Assembly (NCBI GenBank): GCA_002245135.1
Contig: NGBS01000958.1
Span: forward strand, 1 to 28,122
Reading direction: 5' to 3'
Length of the DNA: 28,122 nucleotides
Origin: Proteromonas lacertae
Taxonomy: Eukaryota > Sar > Bigyra > Opalinata > Proteromonadidae
Shown here: in pieces, positions 17,911 through 26,959 of the stretch
Layout: each line of letters opens with the position of its first letter
Numbering within the stretch: the stretch's first letter is position 1
Notes under the pieces: generated by a model
Databases searched by the model: none
Seen by the model: only the letters and a program-made list of their open reading frames with translations
Told to the model about the DNA's origin: nothing
Position numbers and translations under genes: made by a program

Positions 17911-19335
17911 ATGGCTTTATCTATTCCAAAAGAACAGAAACATGGTGTAGATGTCCCTGTGATGCTACCCTTCTATAATTATGTGAGATTGACTCCGATG
18001 GGATCAACATCAGAATATACTCTAAGTGATAACACGAATACAGAAGAGATTAGATGGGAGATAAGTGGAGATAATATTATCAATTTAGCTAAGTCGTATA
18101 TCCAATTCGATATAGATGTAGAAACAGAACCATTAGCAAAAGGTTCAGAAGTAGGTGCTGTTAGAGCAGATTTAAGTAAGAAACTTATAAATAAAGATGA
18201 TGATTTATATCCAAGTACAATTGGAGGAATTAAAGAAGGGTTTGGCTTGGCCTCTTTTAGAATTTGTAACCAGACTGGAACAGATCTAGTCAAGCTTGAT
18301 GATTCGTATGAACCATATCGTGTATTTATGGATGAATTAGTTAGAAAGAGATGCGATATATTCTATCAAGACAATTACTATGATGGAATACAATTAGATT
18401 GGAGTAACGATGAACACAGTTATCTTATTCAAGATGTTAATAAATGGAAAATGGATAAAGAAACGGAAGATGAATTTACTAATACTGTAGATATTTATAA
18501 TGAAAGTGATGACAAAGTAACTAGTGCTATTCTGTATAAGAACAAAAAGACATTACATTTTAAATTACAGCTAGGTAAATTTTACAATACATTTGCTGCA
18601 TTAAAGAGCGATGTATTCTTTGGAGAGAGAATGTATATATGCATTCGATTCCAAACTAAAGCAAATTATGGAAATTTGAAATCATATACACCAACCGAAT
18701 ATTGTATTGATGAAAATGGTTATGAAGATTTAAATAATGTTATAGCATGGGATAGGAATGGTGGTATTAAAAATATGACATTTAAGAATTTTAAATTTTA
18801 TGCTTATATCAACAAGGATACTCAATGCAACAATAATACCAAACAATACTGTTTATCAAAACCTATTCAATTCAATGATTTCAGATGCCATCAAATTAAA
18901 GTACCATCAGGTGGATCTGGCATATTCAATTATTCATTCACATTGAATAGTTCCAATGGGCCATTTGTTCGTTACATTATCTATAGACCATGGATGATCA
19001 ATGACTTTGTCTATCAGCCAGATTATACATTGATGCAATATTATGATAGCTATATGACAATCAAAGAATATTTCCAAGACTCATGGTTTGATATATTCAG
19101 AAAAGATAAGAATTTCAATGACAAGTTCTTTGAGATATTGAATTTTGGTTCTAAGGATTTGGACAACATTAAGAACCAGGCAGGTAGACCTTTGGCTACT
19201 GATTTGAAAATAACCTTTGAATTTTCAACACCTGGTAAGAATGACTTTACTAATAATGATATCACTCATCGTTTCTATATCATCACTGGACGTATGGTTA
19301 CTATTAATGGAAGTGGTATTGTAAGTGTAGTTTAA
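17911..19335 (+). CDS. Major capsid protein (double jelly roll candidate) of the fossil element
   Basis: A 474-residue reading that looks whole, starting MALSIPKEQKHGVDVPVMLP 32 bases after the minor capsid region. The opening YTLSDNTNTEEIRWEISGDN and SYIQFDIDVE is the pattern seen at the start of Polinton and mavirus-type major capsid proteins, and the sequence alternates short beta strands with polar loops throughout. Its length is a little under the usual 500-600. The order protease, minor capsid, major capsid within the block supports the call. The plus-strand codon use is uniform and no breaks are seen. Confidence 0.7.
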   Translation: MALSIPKEQKHGVDVPVMLPFYNYVRLTPMGSTSEYTLSDNTNTEEIRWEISGDNIINLAKSYIQFDIDVETEPLAKGSEVGAVRADLSKKLINKDDDLYPSTIGGIKEGFGLASFRICNQTGTDLVKLDDSYEPYRVFMDELVRKRCDIFYQDNYYDGIQLDWSNDEHSYLIQDVNKWKMDKETEDEFTNTVDIYNESDDKVTSAILYKNKKTLHFKLQLGKFYNTFAALKSDVFFGERMYICIRFQTKANYGNLKSYTPTEYCIDENGYEDLNNVIAWDRNGGIKNMTFKNFKFYAYINKDTQCNNNTKQYCLSKPIQFNDFRCHQIKVPSGGSGIFNYSFTLNSSNGPFVRYIIYRPWMINDFVYQPDYTLMQYYDSYMTIKEYFQDSWFDIFRKDKNFNDKFFEILNFGSKDLDNIKNQAGRPLATDLKITFEFSTPGKNDFTNNDITHRFYIITGRMVTINGSGIVSVV

Positions 19336-19354
19336 AAAAATAAAAATAATCATA

Positions 19355-19997
19355 ATTGTTGTTCCCCGTATGGCGGAAATCCCCGTATGGCGGAACTCTA
19401 TATTGCAGAATGATTCAATCAAAACTAATATGATATTCATGATGTTCGGAGTTAGTTATTAACAAATATATAGTTAGTTTGTCATATGACCTACATCTGT
19501 GATATACTTTTTTATGAACTTCATTATTATCAATATTAAACCAATTTTTGTATATTTTCTATTTTAATGTATCAGTCACTACTACAGTCCAAAATACATT
19601 ATTTGATATGAATAGAATACATTATTTTTAATGTTAAGGTAGTAAAAAAGGAAATTAAAGAGCAGGCTTGAGTGAGGCTTGAACTTATTTTTTCTTTTTT
19701 CTTTTTTGACCGCCTTAACATTAAAAATAGTGAATTCTATTCATATCAGATAATGTATTTTAGATTGTAGTAGTGACTGATACATTAAAATAGAAAATAT
19801 ACAAAAATTAGTTTAATATTGATAATAATGAAGTTCATAAAAAAGTATATCGCAGATGTAGGTCATATGACAAACTAACTATATATTTGTTAATAACTAA
19901 CTCCGAACATCATGAATATCATATTAGTTTTGATTGAATCATTCTGCAATATAGAGTTCCGCCATACGGGGATTTCCGCCATACGGGGAACAACAAT
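19355..19997. mobile_element. Foldback/MITE-like element with 285-bp arms
   Basis: The arms 19355-19639 and 19713-19997 are reverse complements in exact register, with about seven mismatches by eye (near 97 percent identity), around a 73-base loop. Each end opens with ATTGTTGTT and then two tandem copies of a 17-base unit beginning CCCCGTATGGCGGAA. The loop holds the double motif GGCTTGAGTGAGGCTTGA. It encodes nothing. It sits 20 bases after the capsid stop, so it inserted into or beside the fossil element. No clear target duplication is seen. Confidence 0.9.
19665..19682 (+). repeat. Double GGCTTGA motif in first foldback loop
   Basis: GGCTTGAGTGAGGCTTGA, in the 73-base unpaired loop between the two 285-bp arms, so it is not constrained by arm pairing. 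Confidence 0.8.
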
Positions 19998-20048
19998 AAT
20001 ATCGATAACGACTATATTTCTTATAATTATGTTTTTGTTATTTTTGTT

Positions 20049-20366
20049 ATGAGTAAAGTTAATTTAGAAAAAATAAACAACATAGTCATAAATCCTGTTG
20101 AGACAGTAGTCAAAGGATGTGGAAAACGTTCCAAAGATAATGTCCAGAGCGTTGATGTCTGTCCTGCTATGTAATATCATGTATAAAGAGGATCTGGACA
20201 AAAGCATCGTATATCCAATTTATATATATATTATTTATAGTATGACAGAATGTTAGATCACGCTATGGAGGACATGGTGGAACTGACTTGTGTTGTAAAC
20301 GTAACCTCTGGCCCTTCAATATTACTAATCAACACTTTGTTTTCCAAAATAGTTACGTTGGCCTAA
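20049..20366 (+). CDS. Two tiny adjacent ORFs in a GC-richer patch, possible small spliced gene
   Basis: ORF one (20049-20174) reads MSKVNLEKINNIVINPVETV and ends SVDVCPAM. ORF two (20250-20366) reads MLDHAMEDMVELTCVVNVTS and ends FSKIVTLA. The patch is less AT-rich than its surroundings. A TTATTTATAG acceptor precedes ORF two; an in-frame join needs an unusual GTCTGT donor at SVD, which would give SVD-YDRMLDHAMEDMV. Neither part matches a family I know. It may be a remnant of the neighbouring element or chance. Confidence 0.3.
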
Positions 20367-20527
20367 TATCATATAGTTGTGTTTTGGTTCCTGTACTGGA
20401 AACACTTTTTATTATTATATTATTTTAAAAGCTTATAACAATAGTAGACATCGGGATAAAGGTTTCAAATAGAAAAGGAATACCTAATTATTGCATTTAC
20501 CTGCTTAAAATTTATTTTGAAAAAACA

Positions 20528-20545
20528 GGCTTGAATGAGGCTTGA
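20528..20545 (+). repeat. Double GGCTTGA motif, free-standing copy
   Basis: GGCTTGAATGAGGCTTGA, two 7-base units spaced by ATGA. It is the same motif as near the centre of the foldback elements at 19.36 and 26.96 kb, but here long inverted arms are not evident. Confidence 0.75.
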
Positions 20546-22107
20546 ATAGATATTTTATTATTTCGTTTTTAAGCTGCTCAAATTTTGAACAGGCTGTTTC
20601 TAATAGCGCCATGAATCTCATTTTGAAATTTGTCTGACTATTATTAATTATTTTAGCTTTTCTGAATTGTGTGTGGTATTTAGAAATCATCAATGTTAAT
20701 CATTAGAATAATTATAAGAATTTTGTATATAAATTTATTGTACATAATAACTGTACATTGGACCTCCAGTTTTTATTCTAATTATTTTGTTATTTCAAGA
20801 GAAAAATGAAAAAATATAAATTTAGTCAAGCATTTGGCTTGATTTGAATTTGAAATTTATATATTTTGAGCATTTGTTATATATAGTAACATATTTTTTA
20901 TTTTAATAAAATAGATTTCAACTCTATCATAATTTTCAATTATATATATATCAAAAGTCCATATTCTTCGTATAATTATATAAATTTTTAATTGGTTTAG
21001 ATTTAAAGAATTATGAAAAGATTATAGATAGAATAGCATACGACTAAATTTATTATGGAATGGATTGATTCAAAAATATGGAAGAATGCGTGTTAAGCCA
21101 GATAGTAAGGAATATAAATCAAAAATGGTTAAGAAAGAGTCTTACTATATCACTTGAAGAAATAAAGAACATAGTTGCATTGAAAAATGAGAATATAATC
21201 TAAATTTAAGTGATATATTTAAATATGAAATGGATTATACTCAAAGATATATTGAATGTAGTAATAATGGAATACAGGATGTGAAATGTAATGGTTGTAA
21301 TAGGATTTATAGGAATATCTTCTTCAGAAATTGATTCTTTTTATTAATTGATAATTTACACAAATATTTAACATTTATACTTTAATTTGTGTATTTAATA
21401 TGTATATGTTACTTAATATTAAATTAGCCTATATCAATGAATTTTAGGATTAAATATGCCAATTGTTGAACAAGATTCATTTACTTTCAACATTCAAAGA
21501 TTGATAAAGATATAGATGAAATAGTTAGCTTGTCGAAGAACTTGAATGTATTTAGAACTGAGTTAGGCAAATGACGTCCTTTTCGACTTTTGTCCCTTTC
21601 ACACGCTCAAAATACCCAGTGTTTTCCTGTAGTTGTCCCTTTTGTCCATTTTGCTTTTTTATTATCTTTTTAGTTTTTCTGTAATAAATAGCAAAAATAA
21701 TCAATCACTAAGCAATATATATCAATATAACACATTATACTCCTGCCCTACTGAAAAATTAACAAATAAATATCCTATTTGTCAATTTAACTATTTTTTT
21801 AATATATTGTTGTTGCATTTAATTGTTTTCACTCATTTTTTATCCCATTATATATCTAAATAACAATATTAATATTTACTTCCAGTGATGATATATTACA
21901 TTTATGTTAACTCATATAAATGATATATAACAATATTTTGCTATAATGAAATATCTAATATAATTATAACTCCATATATTCTATTACAAAACATTTTCTG
22001 GCTTGTTTTAATCAAGCTTTTTCATTTTAATTTCATTAAAATCGAGAGTTAGAGATTAGGTTTGAAGTTTTTAAGATTTAGAAACTTTGAAAGAAGTAGT
22101 AGAAATA

Positions 22108-22136
22108 GAAAATAAAATAAAATAAAATAAAATAAA
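22108..22136. repeat. AAAAT pentanucleotide microsatellite
   Basis: About five to six tandem AAAAT units, a simple repeat in non-coding sequence downstream of the FAR1-like gene. Confidence 0.8.
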
Positions 22137-22263
22137 GCAATGTAAATCATTACTGGCAAGAGCAACTCAACTCAATGGCCATCACAATTATTATGAAAAG
22201 AATAAATCACACCAACAAAAATAATAGAAGATGGAATAAATGATGAAGTAATAGAAGGAGAAA

Positions 22264-22282
22264 GGGTTAGGGTTAGGGTTTT
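22264..22282 (+). repeat. Interstitial telomere-like TTAGGG repeat
   Basis: GGGTTAGGGTTAGGGTTT holds two full TTAGGG units plus a partial. It lies about 120 bases downstream of the FAR1-like gene. It may be a healed break, a telobox-type protein site, or chance; if TTAGGG is this organism's telomere unit, that would fit many fungi, amoebae and animals. Confidence 0.7.
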
Positions 22283-22397
22283 TCTGATGATCATCGTAAA
22301 TAACATTTAACAATTGCTGTAGTTGTTTATCCAACTATCACAAAGAATATAAATTCCAATAAGAATATCTTAATTAAAAAAAGTTATAATATTATCA

Positions 22398-23429
22398 TTA
22401 GTATGATGTTTTCTGTCTTTTTTCCATTACTATTTTTCTCTTCTTCACTTCATTATTAATGTAGTTTAGTACAACATCCTTATCAATTATTATATATCCT
22501 TTATTGATTTTACTTATTAATAAATAGATAATTGATAATATTGTTACAGCTGATTCTTGTTTTATATTCGTATAATCCTTATTAATGAAACTGTTAAAGT
22601 CATATTCAGATATAGTGTGATAAAGATTTTGGGTAAGTGGTATTTTAATTTGTTGATATATTTCTTCAACAGTGTCATCTATATCATTTAACATACCAGC
22701 TTTGTATATATTACTAATTATTTTCTGTAATATTTCAATATCTGTTTTATCCAACTCAGTATCATTAATAGGAATATTAATATTATCAGTATCTACATCA
22801 TCACTAGGAATAGTATTATTTATAATTTTTATACTTTCATAGAATTTGTATCTACCAGAATTTTCATCTCGTAACATTTGACGTAGTTTATTTACTTCAC
22901 AATCTATCTGTTTTATAACACGAGTTGAAATATTATAATTATTTATTATGAAATTAATAATTTCTTTAGATGTGTTTCTTGTCTGCATAACCATACAATG
23001 CACTTCATTCAAAATATCATCCGTCATAACACTAATTATCTTTTTACTTACCATATTCAGCTGATGGGAATGTGGATTAAATTTGACATGAACTTGATAA
23101 TCAGTATATTTTGCTTTGATATAAAATTGACACATTCCTTTACTACAAGTAAATTTTAATGCCTTTTCCTTGCTAACATTTTTGACATGAGTAACTACTA
23201 CTTCAAAGTCATATTGAGTAGCATAAACATAGACTAAAAAGTATAAATCACCAATTGACTTAAATTTCTTCTGAAATATTGATTCATTAATACTATAAAA
23301 AGAATCGAAAGGAGGGTATTTTTGACATTGTTTATATAACTCCTTTTTTCTTCGATCGACTATTGTATGTCTACCATCATTAGTAGGAACTGATACAAAA
23401 TCATTGGCATCAATAGTTATTATGTTCAT
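22398..23429 (-). CDS. FAR1/MULE-like zinc-finger protein, transposon-derived
   Basis: An intact 343-residue reading starting MNIITIDANDFVSVP. Residues about 55-125 match the DNA-binding fold shared by FAR1, FLYWCH and MULE transposases: FKSIGDLYFLVYVYATQYDF, then a zinc site of the form C-x4-C-x19-H-x-H (C95, C100, H120, H122) with KFTCSKGMCQFYIKAKY and NPHSHQLN. Residues about 135-190 resemble the helical linker that precedes the MULE catalytic domain (DILNEVHCMVMQTRNTSKEI). No DDE catalytic domain follows; the rest is Asn/Asp/Ile-rich and unrecognised. It may be a domesticated or truncated MULE protein, acting in the nucleus as a DNA-binding factor. GTCC-rich patches with a shared CCTGTAG core lie on either side. 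Confidence 0.65.
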   Translation of the reverse strand: MNIITIDANDFVSVPTNDGRHTIVDRRKKELYKQCQKYPPFDSFYSINESIFQKKFKSIGDLYFLVYVYATQYDFEVVVTHVKNVSKEKALKFTCSKGMCQFYIKAKYTDYQVHVKFNPHSHQLNMVSKKIISVMTDDILNEVHCMVMQTRNTSKEIINFIINNYNISTRVIKQIDCEVNKLRQMLRDENSGRYKFYESIKIINNTIPSDDVDTDNINIPINDTELDKTDIEILQKIISNIYKAGMLNDIDDTVEEIYQQIKIPLTQNLYHTISEYDFNSFINKDYTNIKQESAVTILSIIYLLISKINKGYIIIDKDVVLNYINNEVKKRKIVMEKRQKTSY

Positions 23430-24105
23430 GTATAATTTATTTTCAAGTATGATATAGAAAATAGATTATAAATTATAATGCCACAAAATATGAAACGATT
23501 ATATATTTTTAAGCATAAAAAAGTACTAGTTCATACTTGAAATACTAGATTACACTTTCAATAATTTTGTCAATAATTTCTATTATATTGTTATTATTAA
23601 TTCTATATTATTGAGTGATGTGATATAATGTATGTTGATATAGTGATATATGAGTTGCAGAAAGGACATCCTTCTGGAGCCATATCCTCCTTTCTGTCCT
23701 TTCTTCTCTCGTCTAGCCTGTACTTAAATCGAATATGTCCTTTTTCAAGAAGGACAATATAACCTGTAGGTCCTTTTCTGTCCCTTTATTCAATATTAGT
23801 TTTTATTAAATACTACATATATTATATATCCTATTGTTTATAAGACATATAAACCTGTTTAAGAACAAATATACCTATGTTCATTTCTATTAATCAAAGT
23901 ATTATGTAAATTTTATGCATTAAATCTATCTAAATAACATACTTATAAATGTTTTGTTCATTTACATAAATAGTGTCACTTCATAATAGAAATATCAAAC
24001 AAATTGACATAATCTGAATATAATGTAAATTAATAAACTACTTATAACTAATTTGAATATATACAGTAAAATAAACTGACTAAATTTAGCTAAATTTTAA
24101 TATTC
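23430..24105. other. Intergenic region with GTCC-rich patch
   Basis: No gene is seen. Between 23655 and 23790 the motif GTCCTTT or its complement recurs about six times (for example GAAAGGACATCC, TTTCTGTCCTTTC, TATGTCCTTTTTC, AGAAGGACA, GGTCCTTTTCTGTCCCTTT). It resembles the patch at 21571-21650 on the other side of the FAR1-like gene. Confidence 0.5.
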
Positions 24106-24113
24106 ATTAATTC
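24106..24113. repeat. hAT-like target site duplication, left copy
   Basis: ATTAATTC directly abuts the CAG end of the element; the identical octamer abuts the right end. Confidence 0.85.
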
Positions 24114-25191
24114 CAGTGTTGTATTTTTCGGTCAAAAAATATAGGTTTACCTATAGGTCAAAACCTATATCTTTAGCTTGACCTTTACCTTCCTTATACT
24201 AACTATTAGTTGACCTCCTATTGAACATGAGTTAAGAAGCATATAATCTAACCATAACTATTTTGATCTATTTCTCAATGATGACTCACAATAACATATT
24301 ATTAACATAATATTAAATTAATTATAGAATAAAAAAAATAAAAGAAAAAACATCAAGCTTGATGGTTTGACTAAGTAAATCTTTATTTTTTAAGATTTAG
24401 ATCATTTAGAAGTATAATTACTCAATATTTATAAGACTTTATAATATATGAAACTATAGGGATATCACATTACCCCCTATCGCATCAAAAGAGTTGTGCA
24501 TTTATTCAATTGTTGTATGTTAGAGAAGTAACATTTTAACTACTTCAAAATGTTTTGGAGAACGTGATTAAAATAAAATATTCAGATTATTGCATATGGT
24601 AAAAGCCAAAGTCAATTCAGATTCTGTCAACAAAGATCTATATAAATTAGTAACCTTCAATGCAGTACCACAATATTAGACTCACCAGAATTTAGAAGGT
24701 TTTGATTCAAACTAGGATATATTATACCTCTAAGAGAGTTTTATAATGCTTATTAATTTTCAGAAACTGAGAAAGTAAGAGACTTATTGAAGACAAATCA
24801 TTAATATCCAGAAATATAGATTTATTATTATAATTACATTAATATTTGTTATTTAGAGATAGTAATCAATATAAATTAATCATCAAAATAACAAGTTGTT
24901 TATAAATATGTTAAATATCACTATTGAGTAGTTTGTAGATGAATTTTAATATATTAGTATAGATATTTATACAATTTCAACCAATCTTATTCTAACTATG
25001 GTAATTAAAGTAAAACAAGAAGCAGAAATTATATTTTATATAGTATGATAGTTTGTATAAAACAAATGTTACTCAGTATGTAATTAAAATAGATTTTAAC
25101 AAAATAATGCTCGAGGTTTGACCGACCAACGGTCAAAGATAGATTATAGGTTTTACCTATAACCTATAGGTTACCTATTTATACAACCCTG
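24114..25191. mobile_element. Non-autonomous hAT-like transposon, 8-bp target duplication
   Basis: The ends are CAGTGTTGTAT on the left and, on the opposite strand, CAGGGTTGTAT on the right: 10 of 11 bases match, and the CAGxGTTG form is typical of hAT elements. The flanks 24106-24113 and 25192-25199 are both ATTAATTC, a perfect 8-bp duplication, the size hAT transposases make. Subterminal copies of ACCTATAGGT and TTGACC, direct and inverted, cluster inside both ends, as expected for transposase-binding sites. The 1,078-bp body has no recognisable transposase. The intact duplication points to a fairly young insertion. Confidence 0.9.
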
Positions 25192-25199
25192 ATTAATTC
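25192..25199. repeat. hAT-like target site duplication, right copy
   Basis: ATTAATTC directly follows the CTG end of the element and equals the left copy base for base. Confidence 0.85.
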
Positions 25200-25602
25200 A
25201 CAGTATTTCAAAGAAACAGTAATTAATTTTTAGATTTATACATACGAATTTATAGATTTAGATGAAAAACATGTGCATATAAAACAAGTGTTTATATCAA
25301 AATATTGATTTTCGAACAAATAAGGGGGTAAGAAAATTCAGATTTTTAGTTACATTTTTTTATTTAAATCAACAACAGAAATGAGTTGTAAGCTAATATT
25401 TTATATTATTTATGTACTTAATAAAATAATGTGACAAAATTTGTTACATAGACTATTTTATATTCATTTAGTTCGTTTTAAAAGTGTTTGGTAATATATT
25501 TGGAAAAATTGAGAATAAGGACAAAATATAATTTCAGATAAAGTGTATTTAAGTTGTTCTTTTCTGATATAAGTTGTAATATCTATAATTTGTATTTATT
25601 AA
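25200..25602. other. AT-rich spacer, no gene seen
   Basis: The sequence between the hAT-like element and the stop of the methyltransferase-like gene is AT-rich, without coding similarity or clear repeats. Confidence 0.5.
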
Positions 25603-26226
25603 TTAATGAGTTATCCACATTGATACTACGCCATTATCATATTTGAAATCAAACCTATTCCATTTTTTAGGTATGTGATTAATCGCATGTTTATATCTAT
25701 TTCTTTCTGAGTTATCCAAAAGCAATATTCCTCCTTTTTTCTTTATTAATTCTATTGCTGTTATTATGCAACCAGCTCTAGCTCTTCCATCTATACTTAT
25801 TATATCATATTTTCTATTGTTTATTAATCTATTAGTAACATATGTTTTATAACATAACTTATTAAAACTAATATAAATTGAATTATTATGACATACATCT
25901 ATATTATCTTCTTTAATATAATGTATTTCAATTTTGTTATTTATTGAAAGCTTTTTCGTAATGTTTTTGACAGAATCTGACCATACCTTTGAATGTTCAA
26001 CTGATATTAAATGCTTTATTCTATATGCTAACCATATTGTACTTGACCCAGAACTCCATTCTAATCCAATTGAATTGGAAGACAATATATGATCTAATAT
26101 ATAAATACATTCTCTAGATATCCATGGCTCACAATTGTTATCAATAGATATATATTTTTTCCTAAATGTACCTAATTTATCATCATCTTTACATAAATCG
26201 GTTGGTATTCTTTTATCTCTCATCAT
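25603..26226 (-). CDS. Class I SAM methyltransferase-like protein
   Basis: A 207-residue reading starting MMRDKRIPTDLCK. It has the outline of a class I methyltransferase: a motif I-like loop GLEWSSGSSTIWLAYR (residues 54-69, with E-x-S-S-G-S-S), the acidic strand end LISVEHSKVW (73-82), DIISIDGRARAGCIITAIEL (141-160) and GGILLLDNSERNRY (165-178). This SxSS and IDGRAR pattern is shared by small uncharacterised methyltransferases often linked to sugar or cell-surface modification; the substrate cannot be told. The reading is open without breaks. In-frame codons continue upstream of the ATG back to a possible AATATAG acceptor near 26260, so a 5' exon may exist. The glycosyltransferase-like gene 1.5 kb away is a possible functional partner, but that is only proximity. 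Confidence 0.7.
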   Translation of the reverse strand: MMRDKRIPTDLCKDDDKLGTFRKKYISIDNNCEPWISRECIYILDHILSSNSIGLEWSSGSSTIWLAYRIKHLISVEHSKVWSDSVKNITKKLSINNKIEIHYIKEDNIDVCHNNSIYISFNKLCYKTYVTNRLINNRKYDIISIDGRARAGCIITAIELIKKKGGILLLDNSERNRYKHAINHIPKKWNRFDFKYDNGVVSMWITH

Positions 26227-26370
26227 TTGTATATGTGTACTCTTTAATTTATTTACTCTTCGATCTATATTTTCATAATCAATGTATATATATTATAAAT
26301 ATATTCGAGAGAATAGAATACAAACAATTATACATACACAAACAACAATAATATTAGTCATTTAAATTTA

Positions 26371-26693
26371 TCATTTCCACAACATCTCCTTCTTTGTGGC
26401 AGAGTTGTTAATGGCATGTAGTTCAATAACCAGGTGATTAGCAGCTTTACTAAGTTGTCTTAATGAAGTGATGACCTTATCGATGAACTGAGATGTGAGG
26501 ATGAAGTAGTTGTTATTATCCTACTGGATCTTGAGTTGATAATGAAACGTTAGTAAATACTCCTTCTCCATCTTATTGAAGTTGTTCTTATCGATGGATC
26601 TTGATTTAGTGATGTACCTTAGAATACTCCTTCTGAGTCTTCCTCCATTATCATCTTGACAAGATTTTTACGCAGTTGGGAGATTTGCACCAT
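26371..26693 (-). pseudogene. Gene remnant of unknown family
   Basis: On the minus strand from ATG at 26693 the reading MVQISQLRKNLVKMIMEEDS shifts frame near 26640, and then continues RRSILRYITKSRSIDKNNFN, KMEKEYLLTFHYQLKIQ, a TAG at 26521-26523, and DNNNYFILTSQFIDKVITSL through HLVIELHAINNSATKKEMLW to a stop. The residues are coding-like and helical, and the codons (ATC, TTC, AAC, CTC) are richer in G and C than in neighbouring genes, which may mean a different origin. No family is recognised. Confidence 0.5.
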
Positions 26694-26959
26694 TGGAAGA
26701 TAAAAGGGTTTTATTAAAAACTAATTCGATAGTAGAGGGATAAAATAAAGGATATGCTGCCTATGGGAAAGCTGTAAAAGCGCATAAGGAAAATGCTCAC
26801 AAATATCAAGACTTTAGAGGCTTTTGCAGACAAATAACCAGAGCTAAATGCAAAGCTAAATAACCGTAGTGTTAGTATCATGATGGATGGTTTCATACAA
26901 AAATTATACACTTTGGCAGTAACTGAAGTCTCAAATGAGAAATCAGAGACTATCTCAGT

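Larger units (their letters stand above)
12684..19335. mobile_element. Fossil Polinton/Maverick-related element
   Basis: The block contains the structural kit of Polintons and mavirus-like relatives: integrase part (12868-13578), adenain-like cysteine protease (14454-15535), packaging ATPase part (about 15540-15800), two small membrane proteins, minor capsid protein (16919-17878) and major capsid protein (17911-19335). No protein-primed DNA polymerase is recognised in the window, and no long terminal repeats of its own are found, so the copy looks partial. A Tc1/IS630 element abuts its left side and a foldback element sits 20 bases after the major capsid stop. Structural genes split around a short divergent promoter near 16.9 kb. 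It is broken overall, with a handful of breaks, while the major capsid gene looks whole, so the insertion is probably not ancient. The outer limits are uncertain: the left is set by an acidic ORF, the right by the capsid stop. Confidence 0.8.
20367..22397. other. Gene-poor AT-rich region with repeats
   Basis: No intact gene is supported. Coding-like scraps on the plus strand (about 21040-21335, including FKYEMDYTQRYIECSNNGIQ and VKCNGCNRIYRN) suggest a dead gene, with stops between the pieces. The region also contains a lone GGCTTGA double motif (20528-20545), a GTCC-rich patch (21571-21650), an AAAAT repeat and telomere-like repeats, each noted separately. Confidence 0.5.

Noticed and set aside
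17979-19265. Minus-strand ORFs of 71-104 residues
   Set aside because: They are shadows of the open major capsid reading on the plus strand.
19225-19440. Minus-strand ORF of 71 residues
   Set aside because: It spans the capsid 3' end and one foldback arm, two unrelated pieces, so it cannot be a gene.
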